Source: JANTGF01 sp963750735
GTDB taxonomy: Bacteria > Bacteroidota > Bacteroidia > Bacteroidales > VadinHA17
Direction of reading: 5' to 3'
Length of the DNA stretch: 64,000 nt
Assembly: GCA_963750735.1 (NCBI GenBank)
Contig: CAVVRY010000007.1
Span: 1-64,000, forward strand
The notes beneath the pieces were generated by a model. It saw nothing but the letters and a program-made list of their open reading frames with translations, was not told the DNA's origin and ran no database searches. Below, piece after piece: positions 18,477-27,902 of this stretch; position 1 is the first letter of the stretch; the number at the start of each line of letters is the position of its first letter. A program made the position numbers and the translations under genes.

Positions 18477-19811
18477 TTATATGATTACATTAAAATCCTC
18501 GATCTCCTCCTTGATGGTTTTAAGAAATAAAGATGCCGGTGCCCCATCAACAGCACGGTGATCATAAGTAAGAGACAGTCCAATAAAAGGCACAAAACCT
18601 ATTCCTCCTGAACCAATATCGGCAGGTTTCATTTGAATTGTATTTACACCCAGAATACCTACCTGAGGGAGGTTCAAAACAGGCGTAAACATTTCTATTC
18701 CAAAAGCACCCAGGTTTGAAACTGTAAATGTAGCTGCATCTGGCATGAGCAGATCGGGATCAATTTTCCCTTGCTGACATTTTTCTGCCAGAGCTTTCAT
18801 TCCCTTTGAAAATTCTGCTAATGAATATGTTTCAGCGTTTTTAAATACAGGAACCATCAATCCACGTTCTGTATCTACTGCAAATCCTAGATGGACAGGG
18901 TTAAATTGAATAATATGATCATCCATAAAATGTGCGTTTACATTTGGGTGTTTCTTCAATGCCTTTGTAACGGCATAGCAAACCATATCATTCAATGTAA
19001 TATTTGGAAAGGCTTCTGTTTCGGCTTTTTGCTTCACCACTTTTCTCAAATCAAGGATCTTCCGTGCATCTGCACTTAAATGGTGTGTTAATTGAGCTGA
19101 ATTCCTGAGGGAGCGGAACATATTCTCAGCTATAATTTTCCTCATTCTGGAAAGTGGAATTATTTTAGATTCTTCCCCAGTTTCAGCACTAAGACTTGTT
19201 AAATCTTTTGAAGTTACCCGTTCACCTTTAATAAATAGCTGTCTGTCATAGATCAGTTGATCTTTCTCCATTTTTTTACGCGCCAATGGAGTGATAAATG
19301 GCTGCTTATCCGCTTCCTTGATTACATCCAATTCAACAACTCTTCCCAATGGACCTGACCCGGAAATACCATTCAGAACCAGACCTAATTCTGTTGCTTT
19401 TCTTCGTGCACGTGGGGATATTCTGAGAATGTCTGGGCCTGTTGACTTATCTCCATTTGCAACCCGGTTTTGTATATAATCTTTTGGCTTTTCCACAACT
19501 TCACCAGATGTCGATAAACTATCATCGCTGTCTGGTTTTGCAGTCTCTGGCCTGAATCCCTCTACATTCTCTCCCTCTTCTCCGACGACACAAACATTTG
19601 TAAGAACAGGAACCTCATCTCCCTCTTCATAAAATACTTCCAACAGCGTTCCTGCGAACTTTGATTCTTCATCAAAAGCAGCCTTATCAGTTTCATATGA
19701 AAAAAGTAAATCCCCAACCCCAATCTTTTCTCCCTTTTCCTTCATCCATTGGGTAATAATACATGTTTCAACGGATTGTCCTTGTCTGGGCATGATTATC
19801 GGTGTTGCCAT
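18477..19811 (-). CDS. 2-oxoacid dehydrogenase E2 (dihydrolipoyl acyltransferase)
   Basis: A 444-residue E2 with three domains in order: one lipoyl domain (residues 1-80) with the lipoylated lysine in YETDKAAFDEE; a peripheral subunit-binding domain near 130-165 (ISPRARRKATELGL, GSGPLGRVVELDV); and the catalytic CoA-dependent acyltransferase domain (about 210-444) ending in TYDHRAVDGAPASLFL with the active His and Asp. It is the first gene of the leftward E2-E1 operon and is divergent from a GntR regulator, which probably controls it. The start codon follows a good Bacteroidota -7 box by about 37 bases. Confidence 0.93.
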   Translation of the reverse strand: MATPIIMPRQGQSVETCIITQWMKEKGEKIGVGDLLFSYETDKAAFDEESKFAGTLLEVFYEEGDEVPVLTNVCVVGEEGENVEGFRPETAKPDSDDSLSTSGEVVEKPKDYIQNRVANGDKSTGPDILRISPRARRKATELGLVLNGISGSGPLGRVVELDVIKEADKQPFITPLARKKMEKDQLIYDRQLFIKGERVTSKDLTSLSAETGEESKIIPLSRMRKIIAENMFRSLRNSAQLTHHLSADARKILDLRKVVKQKAETEAFPNITLNDMVCYAVTKALKKHPNVNAHFMDDHIIQFNPVHLGFAVDTERGLMVPVFKNAETYSLAEFSKGMKALAEKCQQGKIDPDLLMPDAATFTVSNLGAFGIEMFTPVLNLPQVGILGVNTIQMKPADIGSGGIGFVPFIGLSLTYDHRAVDGAPASLFLKTIKEEIEDFNVII

Positions 19812-19847
19812 AGGTAAAAATCGACTTGGTTAGCACTAATTGATGTA

Positions 19848-19855
19848 CAAAAATA
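19848..19855 (-). promoter_or_regulatory. Probable -7 box for the E2-E1 operon
   Basis: On the minus strand the octamer TATTTTTG fits the Bacteroidota -7 consensus TAnnTTTG. Transcription from here would give a leader of about 30 bases before the E2 start. No TTTG -33 element sits at the usual 19-21 base distance, so the site is incomplete and may depend on the regulator. Confidence 0.4.
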
Positions 19856-19911
19856 ATAAAATAACCTGTTATAATATGTTTTTTAATAACATTTTTTAAA
19901 TAATCATATAT

Positions 19912-19974
19912 ACTTGTTTATTAGATTACTATAATATACATATACGAAATAATTCCCAACTTGTTATTACATGT
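19912..19974. promoter_or_regulatory. Candidate GntR operator: repeated ACTTGTT(T)ATTA
   Basis: Between the divergent E2 and GntR genes the sequence ACTTGTTTATTAG occurs at 19912 and ACTTGTTATTACATGT at 19959-19974. The second copy is an imperfect inverted repeat (ACTTGT, TATT, ACATGT). Repeated half-palindromes between a HutC-type regulator and its divergent operon are a usual operator position. The whole 247-base spacer is very AT-rich, so chance similarity is possible. Confidence 0.35.
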
Positions 19975-20021
19975 TGTTATTTTTACTTATACACTTTCGT
20001 CATTAATATACATTTTCTATG

Positions 20022-20029
20022 TATCTTTG
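20022..20029 (+). promoter_or_regulatory. Probable -7 box for the GntR gene
   Basis: TATCTTTG matches the Bacteroidota -7 consensus TAnnTTTG and lies 29 bases before the GntR start. The upstream -33 position has only TTTC at slightly long spacing. Confidence 0.45.
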
Positions 20030-20058
20030 TTTAGATCATTAACTATGCTTCAAAAAGA

Positions 20059-20775
20059 ATGAAGGTAAAATCGAAATTACCGCAGTACAAACAACTTTAT
20101 GAAATACTCCGGAAACATATTGTTGAAGGTGTGTATAGGGAAAATGACATCTTACCTTCTGAAAAAGAATTGTGTATAACCCATAGCCTAACCCGCCCAA
20201 CTGTGAGGCATGCACTTGATGAACTGGTAAAAGATGGTTTTATAAGAAAGAGAAAAGGAAAAGGAAGCATTGTAAACCAGAAGCCAAAGGGTGTTGGTAT
20301 ACTATCAATTTCAGGTACTACAAGTGCTTTAGAAGGTCTTGACCTTACTACCCGGATCATTGTAAAACCGGTAATCAGGCCATGGAAAGAGCCCTTTATG
20401 TTCCCTCTTTCTGATCTTGAAAAAGAAAGTGGATTAATCTATATGGAAAGGCTACGTTTGGTTGGAAACAAGCCACTGTTTTATGATATTTCTTACATAC
20501 CAAATTTGAATTTGCCCAGGTTTACGTCCCGCTCTTTTGAAAATAAATCTTTATTCGATACTTTGCGAAAATCATACAATATCCACATAACAGGTGGAGA
20601 GCAAAAACTCAAAGCTATTAAAGCTGAAGGTGAAGTAATGAAATACCTTGATGTTGAAGTGAATACACCTATTTTACACCTTGAAAGAAGAATAGATACC
20701 AACAAGTATCTTTTCAGCTTTTATTCAAGTATTTACTGCAATACGCAGAACCATGATCTTTTTGGAATATTTTAA
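20059..20775 (+). CDS. GntR-family (HutC/UTRA type) transcriptional regulator
   Basis: A 238-residue repressor-type protein. Residues 5-72 are the winged helix: YKQLYEILRKHIVEGVYREN, LPSEKELCITHSLTRPTVRH and the wing GFIRKRKGKGSIV. Residues 85-235 form a UTRA ligand-binding domain, with ESGLIYMERLRLVGNKPLFY and PILHLERRID as recognisable strands. UTRA domains usually bind a sugar phosphate or small metabolite. It is divergent from the E2-E1 operon and convergent with the fuc-side epimerase, so either flank could be its target; the shared promoter region makes E2-E1 the first choice. Confidence 0.9.
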   Translation: MKVKSKLPQYKQLYEILRKHIVEGVYRENDILPSEKELCITHSLTRPTVRHALDELVKDGFIRKRKGKGSIVNQKPKGVGILSISGTTSALEGLDLTTRIIVKPVIRPWKEPFMFPLSDLEKESGLIYMERLRLVGNKPLFYDISYIPNLNLPRFTSRSFENKSLFDTLRKSYNIHITGGEQKLKAIKAEGEVMKYLDVEVNTPILHLERRIDTNKYLFSFYSSIYCNTQNHDLFGIF

Positions 20776-20789
20776 TTTGAAATCCAGGA

Positions 20790-21806
20790 TTAATTGTCGA
20801 AAAAACGGTTGATTAACGCAGTATTATTCTCTAATTTAGCCTCATAGGGTTCAGATTTTGACAAAAGCATTTTCTTAATCTGTTTCTTAAATAGCATGGT
20901 TATTAGTTTCTTGAAAAAGTTGGTCTCCTTTTTTAATGTGCTAAAATAAGAATCCATAGATTCCTTTCTAAATTTGATTATCTCCTCGAGCTTATCGCCG
21001 TCATCATAATACCCGCAATGAAAGTTCTTCTCCGCAAATGAATACTCCGGAAAATCCAATTCTCCTAAACCTGAAATTTTAAATGATTCTGAAAGAAAGT
21101 CCCTGTAAATAATGCGGCAGGTATTGCCACCTCCTAAATTAAATATTGAATGATCCAATTCCTGCATATGATTTATGGCATTCATAAAAGCCCTCCCTGT
21201 ATCCTCCGGAGTGGCAATTTCCATAGGTGTATTAAGTGGCATATGGAACATTAATTTCCCGACTTCATGATTGTGACTACCCATAATTGCTGAAAGCCGA
21301 AAAATCGTCCATTTTAACTGGGAATCTTGAATAATCTGCTCGGCTTCAATTTTGGTCTTTGCATATTCATCGCCTAAACTGGGTTTTAATGGGTCGGTTG
21401 TATAAATATCCGGGTTCTTTAAACGGTCACCATATATTGCAACAGATGAACTGTAGATCAGGAAAGCCTGGGGTGATTTTTTTTCTAAAGATTCAACGAG
21501 GTTTTTAGTACCTGTAACATTAACTCGATGTGCCAACTCAGGATTATCATCAGCCAATGGTGGAATAATAGCTGCCAGATGAATAACAACATCTATATTG
21601 GAGCAGGCCTTTTCAATATTATCCTTATTGCTTATATCACCATAAATCAGTTTTACCCTGGATTTATATTTCTCTAATAGTTTCTTCGACTTCTTCGTTT
21701 CGAGATCAAACACAATGATTTCATGAACTCCCTGATCCACCAGCATACTTAAAGCAGCATAGCCTACTGTACCGGAGGCCCCGGTTATAAGGATTCTTTT
21801 TGACAT
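20790..21806 (-). CDS. NAD-dependent epimerase/dehydratase family protein
   Basis: An extended SDR of 338 residues. The Rossmann motif is ILITGASGTVGYAAL at 5-19, DVVIHLAAIIPPLADD follows near 73, and the catalytic pair is in YAKTKIEAEQII with SSSVAIYG before it. The C-terminal 60 residues are rich in lysine and look like an extra amphipathic tail (FFKKLITMLFKKQIKKMLL). It ends the leftward run headed by GH106, fucI and fucK, 75 bases after fucK, so a part in deoxysugar use is likely though its reaction is not known. Confidence 0.83.
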   Translation of the reverse strand: MSKRILITGASGTVGYAALSMLVDQGVHEIIVFDLETKKSKKLLEKYKSRVKLIYGDISNKDNIEKACSNIDVVIHLAAIIPPLADDNPELAHRVNVTGTKNLVESLEKKSPQAFLIYSSSVAIYGDRLKNPDIYTTDPLKPSLGDEYAKTKIEAEQIIQDSQLKWTIFRLSAIMGSHNHEVGKLMFHMPLNTPMEIATPEDTGRAFMNAINHMQELDHSIFNLGGGNTCRIIYRDFLSESFKISGLGELDFPEYSFAEKNFHCGYYDDGDKLEEIIKFRKESMDSYFSTLKKETNFFKKLITMLFKKQIKKMLLSKSEPYEAKLENNTALINRFFDN

Positions 21807-21881
21807 AAATATTTGATATCAGAATTAAGTTTTCCCTTATTGCAATTTACTTTACCTGAAAGGGCACAGGATTAAGTTAAT

Positions 21882-23327
21882 TCAATAATTAAGGTTTTGA
21901 TATATCGACGAGTCCTGCCCCGGTTCAAAAACCTCACCTTTATAATCAATAACATTTCTTGCTTCATCTGGGGAAGTATATATGCCTACCCCACTCATCG
22001 CGAACAAGGCAGCTCCCAGGACGGTAGTTTCTTTTTGTTCAATAACATTAATAGGAATATTGAGAACATCTGCCTTTATCTGGTTCCAAAGAGAATTTCT
22101 GGAGCCGCCTCCTACTACAATCAATGATTTTGAAACAAAATTTCCCGACTTCTCCAGAACATTCAATTCACGTTTTAATCTAAAAGAAAGCGATTCTAAT
22201 GCAGCTCTATAAATTTGTGCACGAGTTGTATCCATAGTTAAACCGGATATTGCTCCACCACTGGAACCTAATTTCTTAAAAAATTCAGGTGATATCCGTG
22301 TGTCCTCAGAACCCGGCGGAACCTTTTTGGCTTCTGAGATCATAAATTCATAAATATTTCCCTTTTGATCACACCCGGAGTAAAACATTCTCTTTATCCA
22401 TTCCAGCATCCCGGAGGCTATCCACTGCAAACCAATATTATACAATCCGGGAACTGCATCCAGTTCATTGGTAACTCCTTTTTTGAGCAAATCTACATGG
22501 GTATCGGCCTGCCTGGCTCGAACCATTAGAATCTCCCATGTTCCCGAGCTGAGGACAGGTGTATTTTCACCAGCACCCGACCCATATACGGCAAATTGTG
22601 TGTCATGGCCCGAGGCAATAACTGGTGTCCCCGAAGGAATTCCTGTTTGTTGTTGAGCTTCAGAGCTAACTTTTCCAATTAGTTGACCAGGTTCCAGGCA
22701 GGTTGGGAAAATTTCCTTTGAAACTCCTATACTTTCAAATATCTTATCCGAAAAGGAACGGGTTTGGAGGTCCGAAAGCATGGAGGTTCCAGCCATAGAA
22801 CTATCATTGCTCATTTCCCCTGTAAGAAAATAGGTAAAAATAGAAGGGATGAATAAATAAGAATCAGTATTATCCAGCAATTCCGGATTGTTTTCCTTAT
22901 ACCAAATAAGCTTGTTTATAGTGTTAAAATGGAATGGCTGAACCCCGCTAATTCTATATAAGTCACTGACTGAAATATACTTATCTATGGTCTTCATAAT
23001 AGCTTCTGTCCTGGAACATTGCCAGGAAATTACCGGGTGAAGCATATTGCCATCTTTGTCAAAAGGGGCTCCATCCACGCCAAAAGCTGTTACGGTTACC
23101 CCGGCAATATTGGATTTGTTTATTTTACCCAGAACTTTAGAAGTGGTTTCCTTAAACTTATCCCAGATTTCATATACATCCCAAATAACCAGATTTCCAT
23201 CTGAAGGATCGGGGCGGGTATTATTAGGCAGAGAATGACTTTGAAGTATTTTGCCAAATTCATTTACCGCAATAGTCCTAACATTTGTTGCACCACAATC
23301 CAGAACAAGTATAATTTTCTCATTCAT
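21882..23327 (-). CDS. fucK: L-fuculokinase
   Basis: A 481-residue FGGY kinase that phosphorylates L-fuculose to L-fuculose-1-phosphate. It follows E. coli FucK closely along the chain: LVLDCGATNVRTIAVN at the start, VTAFGVDGAPFDKDGNML, SGHDTQFAVYGSGAGEN, PVLSSGTWEILMVRARQ and VVGGGSRNSLWNQIKAD near residue 415. These are more FucK-like than rhamnulokinase-like. It lies 27 bases after fucI in the same direction. The next pathway enzyme, fuculose-1-phosphate aldolase, is not in the window. Confidence 0.93.
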   Translation of the reverse strand: MNEKIILVLDCGATNVRTIAVNEFGKILQSHSLPNNTRPDPSDGNLVIWDVYEIWDKFKETTSKVLGKINKSNIAGVTVTAFGVDGAPFDKDGNMLHPVISWQCSRTEAIMKTIDKYISVSDLYRISGVQPFHFNTINKLIWYKENNPELLDNTDSYLFIPSIFTYFLTGEMSNDSSMAGTSMLSDLQTRSFSDKIFESIGVSKEIFPTCLEPGQLIGKVSSEAQQQTGIPSGTPVIASGHDTQFAVYGSGAGENTPVLSSGTWEILMVRARQADTHVDLLKKGVTNELDAVPGLYNIGLQWIASGMLEWIKRMFYSGCDQKGNIYEFMISEAKKVPPGSEDTRISPEFFKKLGSSGGAISGLTMDTTRAQIYRAALESLSFRLKRELNVLEKSGNFVSKSLIVVGGGSRNSLWNQIKADVLNIPINVIEQKETTVLGAALFAMSGVGIYTSPDEARNVIDYKGEVFEPGQDSSIYQNLNY

Positions 23328-23354
23328 ATTTCATAAGCTTAGGCAATATTTTTA

Positions 23355-25169
23355 TTACCTATAAAGTGGTCCATAACTTGCACAGGCCCGAAAATCTGCT
23401 CCCTCAGTGTTTTGTGTTCCAAATGCCGACCAGGAAGAGGGTCTAAACAATTGGGATTCATCGACATTGTGCATATTCACCGGAATTCTAAGCATGGAAG
23501 CCAGTGTAATCAATTGATGGCCAATATGTCCGTAGGAGATAGCTCCGTGATTTGCTCCCCAATTCGCCATTACTGAATAAACATCTTTAAATGGGCCTTT
23601 ACCCAGAAGGTTTGGAACAAACCAGGTAGTCGGCCAGGTTGGGTTGGTCCGGCTATCGAGAATTTCATTTACTTCAGAATCAAGGTTAACAGTATATCCT
23701 TCGGCTATTTGCAATACCGGACCCAATCCTTTAACAATATTTAATCTTGACATGGTAACCGGCATTTCACCTATAGTTAGGAACTGACTTGAGAATCCAC
23801 CTCCTCTGAAATATCCAAGGTCAGCCGGAGCCCATTGAGTAGTATTCATACATTTTTCTGCATCTTCAGCTGTAACGTCCCAGAAGGGCTTCATAACCGA
23901 TTCCCCACTTACTTTCATTTGACCAGTTGCATCCAGGGTTGTTGAACCTGAATTAATTAAATGGATGATTCCATTAGCAGCCTTACCTTCAAGTTCCTTT
24001 CCTGTAACTCTTTTTACGGCCTCCGGACTCCAGTATGTTCGAACATCAGAAAATATTTGAGCCCTGTCAGTCAACAGATGGCCAAAAAGCATCGAAATAC
24101 CATTGAGACTATCATTTTCTGTTGCTACTATAAACGCTTCCCTGATTCCATTCCAATCAAAAGAGGAATTGAGCATTGCCTCCATAAAATCACCATTTGG
24201 AAAATGATCGGTCCACTGCCTTTGGCCCTGAAAACCCGATACAATTGCATTATGACCCAAAGCTTCCTCACCATAACCAATCTCTCCCAGTTTGGGGTTG
24301 CCAATCATCAAATCCCTCACAATCAAGGTCATTTTTACAACAACTTCCCAATCAGCCTCCTTCTTGGCAGCAGACTGTTGATTTTCCAATGAATTATGAT
24401 CTTTTCCTTCAATACCATATTTCTTAACCCAGGACATAGCTTTTTCAAACTCTTCCAGGTCGTAAATATTCTCATTTATCCTCCTTACAAGTTCTGTCAT
24501 ATCTACTGATTCAGTGCGCATACCCAGATAATCCAATAAAAATTCCTGGTCAACAACTGAACCTGCAATTCCCATTGAAACACCACCAACAGCAAGGTAG
24601 GATTTACCTTTCATCTCAGCCACTGCCAAACCAGCCTTACAGAAATTCAGAATTTTTTCCTTGACATCATTTGGAACGTTTGTGTCATTTGAGTCCTGAA
24701 CATCCCTGCCATATATACCAAATGCAGGTAAGCCTTTCTGGCTATATCCTGCCAAAGCTGCTGCCAGGTATACTGCACCAGGTCTTTCAGTGCCATTAAA
24801 TCCCCAAACTGCTTTGGGCATTAAGGGGTCAGTGTCCATTACTTCAGTACCATAACACCAACAAGGTGTGACTGTTAGAGAAACGCCAACACCCATTCGA
24901 GAGAATTTCTCGGCACATTCTGCTGCTTCAGCAACTCCACCAATAGTAGTATCAGAAATAACACATTCAACTGGCATTCCATTTGGATGTTTAAGGTTCT
25001 GAGTAATCAAATCGGCCGCTGATCTGGCCATTTTCATGGTCTGGTCTTCAAGCGATTCTCTGACTCCTTTTTCACGTCCATCTATAACAGGGCGAATCCC
25101 GATTTTTGGCAAACTTCCTTTAAGCCTCTTTACAGGCTCATTCATTAAAAAATCTTCTGTTTTTGACAT
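23355..25169 (-). CDS. fucI: L-fucose isomerase
   Basis: Converts L-fucose to L-fuculose in the cytoplasm. The 604-residue product has the family start LPKIGIRPVIDGREKGVRES, TPCWCYGTEVMD, and ERPGAVYLAAALAGYSQKGL. The two metal-binding catalytic acids are the Glu in VATENDSLNG and the Asp in FSDVRTYWSP, exactly 24 residues apart as in the E. coli enzyme; the histidine is in GHIGHQLITL near the end. I prefer the ATG at 25169; a start at 25187 is also open. It heads the fucI-fucK-epimerase block and follows the small conserved gene. Confidence 0.95.
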   Translation of the reverse strand: MSKTEDFLMNEPVKRLKGSLPKIGIRPVIDGREKGVRESLEDQTMKMARSAADLITQNLKHPNGMPVECVISDTTIGGVAEAAECAEKFSRMGVGVSLTVTPCWCYGTEVMDTDPLMPKAVWGFNGTERPGAVYLAAALAGYSQKGLPAFGIYGRDVQDSNDTNVPNDVKEKILNFCKAGLAVAEMKGKSYLAVGGVSMGIAGSVVDQEFLLDYLGMRTESVDMTELVRRINENIYDLEEFEKAMSWVKKYGIEGKDHNSLENQQSAAKKEADWEVVVKMTLIVRDLMIGNPKLGEIGYGEEALGHNAIVSGFQGQRQWTDHFPNGDFMEAMLNSSFDWNGIREAFIVATENDSLNGISMLFGHLLTDRAQIFSDVRTYWSPEAVKRVTGKELEGKAANGIIHLINSGSTTLDATGQMKVSGESVMKPFWDVTAEDAEKCMNTTQWAPADLGYFRGGGFSSQFLTIGEMPVTMSRLNIVKGLGPVLQIAEGYTVNLDSEVNEILDSRTNPTWPTTWFVPNLLGKGPFKDVYSVMANWGANHGAISYGHIGHQLITLASMLRIPVNMHNVDESQLFRPSSWSAFGTQNTEGADFRACASYGPLYR

Positions 25170-25282
25170 ATTAAAACGTTTTAGCAACTCAATCAGCTGA
25201 CTAAATTAAATAAAATTTAATCATTCTAAAATATTTTTTTGCTGATATCAAAGTCGATACTTGATCCACATTCCAGATGGAA

Positions 25283-25471
25283 TTAAATCAATTTCTCGAC
25301 AATCAATAAAAAATCAATTTTCCTTGAAGTTCCATAAATCTGAAGCAATGATGTCTTTCTAATATTTGGAATAATGGAGATAACTTCTCCCTTCAGTTTG
25401 TTTAAAAATTTCTCCAATCGCTCCTCTCCATTTTCCATATCTATTTCCAAACGATGAACATTGTAATTCAT
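25283..25471 (-). CDS. Small conserved protein of unknown function
   Basis: A 62-residue protein with alternating strand and helix (MNYNVHRLEIDMENGEERLE, then GEVISIIPNIRKTSLL, and FLLIVEKLI at the end). I have the impression of very similar short proteins near other Bacteroidota sugar genes, but cannot name a family. No signal peptide or membrane segment is seen. It sits between the GH106 gene (33 bases upstream) and fucI on the same strand, so it is probably translated from the same message. The beta-alpha-beta pattern could be a small ferredoxin-like or ACT-like fold. Confidence 0.65.
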   Translation of the reverse strand: MNYNVHRLEIDMENGEERLEKFLNKLKGEVISIIPNIRKTSLLQIYGTSRKIDFLLIVEKLI

Positions 25472-25503
25472 AATGGTTACTTTTAAGTATTATTAATCCC
25501 AAT

Positions 25504-26643
25504 TTAATTATCCATTTCAATTAACATTATATTGCCTATAAGGCCAGAAGAAACATAATCCCAGGCGGAAGCATCAAAAGGTTTATATTGAATGTCAACA
25601 AAATTAATATCATAGAATTTCTTCCATATTAGCCCCTCAGTATCGATTTGTTTAATCTTATTGGCTGATAGGTTTTGAACCGAAATCTCAATTATATTTT
25701 CCTGTTTAAGAACTGAACCTGGAATTTCAAGTTCATAGGGAATAGACCATATAGTACCACAGTTCACTCCATTTATGGTTATGCTCGCCGTTTCGTTGAT
25801 ATCATCAAAAACAAGTTTATGGCTTTTATTCTGATTGTGATTTTTAAGCTTGAAACTTGAAGAATATGTTGCTTTTCCGCAAAATGACTTTAAATCCTCA
25901 TCAACCCACTCGGTCCAAGATGTTAGTTTATCTATGGTATACTTGGACTTCAAATTTTGATTGCTATTCAGATAAAATTCGACTTTCCATTCATTCTTAA
26001 GATACAATGTATCCATATTGTGATAATAATGCCAGGGATCAGAATCAGGCTTTGTGTCAAAAGTTTTGATAAAACAGGATTTTCCTGGAGCCAACTGCAA
26101 TAGAAATTTTTCTGATACATATACGTAACCAATCCTATGGTTAAGTGGATCAAATATTTCAACATAGTTGGGATCGACTGATAAACTGATGCTATCTTCA
26201 TAAAAATTATTGCTCAGGTTGGTAATAAAATAAACATAACCGTCTTCTGTTCGTTTCCGAATAAAATCAAGACCCTGTTTTTTCAAATCTTCCTGTCGTA
26301 TTTTATACGATTGCAACTCATCCAAAAAATCATCAGTTACAGAAATACTTTCGTTCTCTAACATTCTATTTTTTAAGTCATTAAATGCACTTGAACCTGT
26401 TTTGCTTGCTTGGAATCCGGCAAATTGGTCGGGGAATTTGTCAAGAAAAAGAATTTTTCCCCCATTTTCTGCCAGGATTAACAGATTTAATAGGGTTTGT
26501 TGGTTCAAATATTCGACAGGGGGAACTACAATGAGGGAATATAAAGAAGGCAAGTCATGGAAAATCTTTCCTTCTGAATTTATATTCAATTGACTAATTT
26601 GTCTGTCTGAAATATAATCAAAGCTATAGCCAATATCCCACAA
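25504..26643 (-). CDS. GH106 alpha-L-rhamnosidase-like, C-terminal fragment
   Basis: Third and last frame of a gene that spans 25504-28225. It begins with LWDIGYSFDYISDRQI, which in GH106 proteins continues directly from the middle fragment. It ends with a galactose-binding-like beta domain (FDDINETASITINGVNCGTI, LEIPGSVLKQENIIEISVQN) that is usual at the GH106 C-terminus. The break from the middle frame lies at a run of four T (minus strand) at 26661-26664; one more T gives PFWQTAKLLWD and rejoins the frames. Only non-ATG starts exist for this fragment, so it is unlikely to be made alone. Confidence 0.78.
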   Translation of the reverse strand: MWDIGYSFDYISDRQISQLNINSEGKIFHDLPSLYSLIVVPPVEYLNQQTLLNLLILAENGGKILFLDKFPDQFAGFQASKTGSSAFNDLKNRMLENESISVTDDFLDELQSYKIRQEDLKKQGLDFIRKRTEDGYVYFITNLSNNFYEDSISLSVDPNYVEIFDPLNHRIGYVYVSEKFLLQLAPGKSCFIKTFDTKPDSDPWHYYHNMDTLYLKNEWKVEFYLNSNQNLKSKYTIDKLTSWTEWVDEDLKSFCGKATYSSSFKLKNHNQNKSHKLVFDDINETASITINGVNCGTIWSIPYELEIPGSVLKQENIIEISVQNLSANKIKQIDTEGLIWKKFYDINFVDIQYKPFDASAWDYVSSGLIGNIMLIEMDN

Positions 26644-27902
26644 TAATTTAGCTGTCTGCCAAAAGGAGTATTACTAAACCATTTATCATGTTTATGGACG
26701 TCAAGTGTCAACAGAATCTCACCTGGGTATTTTGTCCATAAATCATCAATCGGAAAATATAATAAAATGTCGTTATCGGGTTCTGAATTTTGAAGAATAC
26801 TCTGGCAATCAAAAATATAAGAATTTAACAATGGTAATTCCCCCCAGAAATGAGAAGTTTGTCCGAAATTAGTTGATGCGTAAAAAAGCCATCCAGGGTA
26901 ATCCTCCTCGCCAGGAGAATAGGTTATTCCGTGGTAAAAAATATGATTGATACCTGAAATAAATAATTCATCAATCTGTGGTTTAACCTGTTTCAATGAC
27001 ACTTTGAAATGATTTCCAAGCCAGGTGGCAGTTTCGGAACTAACTAACTGTTTTTGAAGCAAGTGTGCAGGGGAGGAAGCAAATTTCATCATTAAAGGGC
27101 TTGGACGTCCAAAACGATCTTCCTCAAAATCAGGATCACATCTCAAGGATGGTATAGAAAAGCCGCTGCAACCGAAGGATTCCGTTTCTGGAATATCTGC
27201 CAGACCATATAAATCAAGCAGGTTTGCAGGCGAACCGTGTGCCTGATATCGAGTTAAGGTCTTATAATTGCTGCACCAATCAGTCCAGGTTTGTGCAAAT
27301 TCTGAATATACAAGGTCTGAAATAGTTTCACGAATATCATGGACTAGAAGTGGGTATTTAGGATTTTCTTTCTCCAATAAGATTGGCAAAACTTCAATTA
27401 AATCATACCCTCTCAACTCTTTGAAGCGATCGGGAAAACCAGTGGTCCAATCTGCTCTGAATACCTCATAGGAATCGTGGTAAAAAGCCCTTTGCATTAT
27501 TGGAATCTGCGGTTTCGTAAAAACAGAATCAAAATGATTGAGGTAGGTAAGGACCGATTCTTTGTCAAAATAATCCATTACAAGACCTTCACCTCCTGGA
27601 GCAGCTCTTTTAACTTTTTGATTGGTACTGGCAACTCCAAAGCAGGTTAATTTCCAATCAGAAATAGTCACTTTCTCGTCTATCTTATTGTTGATAATTT
27701 CTGCACTCAAATTCAGCGTTTCTCCTTTATTGTTCGTTGCCAGAATACCAAATAATTGGAGTAAATTATTGTTTTCGAGTATACTATCTGTAGAGAAAGT
27801 TAATCGAGAACAGGAGTTTAGGTAGATACTCCTTTCTAAAGATTCGTTTGGCAGCAGAATTGGATTTGATCCAGCTTCCACCGTACGGCCAGCCCGTTCC
27901 AA
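26586..27902 (-). CDS. GH106 alpha-L-rhamnosidase-like, middle fragment
   Basis: Carries the core of the glycosidase. GH106-type stretches include APGGEGLVMDYFDKESVL, FYHDSYEVFRADWTTGFPD, YQAHGSPANLLDLYGLADIP with following ETESFG, and HIFYHGITYSPGEEDYPGW. GH106 enzymes remove alpha-L-rhamnose from complex glycans such as pectin or rhamnosylated polymers. Homology starts only at about 27810; the first 30 codons of this open frame overlap the N-terminal fragment and are not native. Overlaps at both ends show this is one broken gene, not three genes. Confidence 0.8.
   Translation of the reverse strand: MERAGRTVEAGSNPILLPNESLERSIYLNSCSRLTFSTDSILENNNLLQLFGILATNNKGETLNLSAEIINNKIDEKVTISDWKLTCFGVASTNQKVKRAAPGGEGLVMDYFDKESVLTYLNHFDSVFTKPQIPIMQRAFYHDSYEVFRADWTTGFPDRFKELRGYDLIEVLPILLEKENPKYPLLVHDIRETISDLVYSEFAQTWTDWCSNYKTLTRYQAHGSPANLLDLYGLADIPETESFGCSGFSIPSLRCDPDFEEDRFGRPSPLMMKFASSPAHLLQKQLVSSETATWLGNHFKVSLKQVKPQIDELFISGINHIFYHGITYSPGEEDYPGWLFYASTNFGQTSHFWGELPLLNSYIFDCQSILQNSEPDNDILLYFPIDDLWTKYPGEILLTLDVHKHDKWFSNTPFGRQLNYCGILAIALIIFQTDKLVN

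Noticed and set aside
23961..24392. 143-codon plus-strand frame inside fucI
   Set aside because: Antisense shadow of a conserved isomerase; no protein-like motifs.
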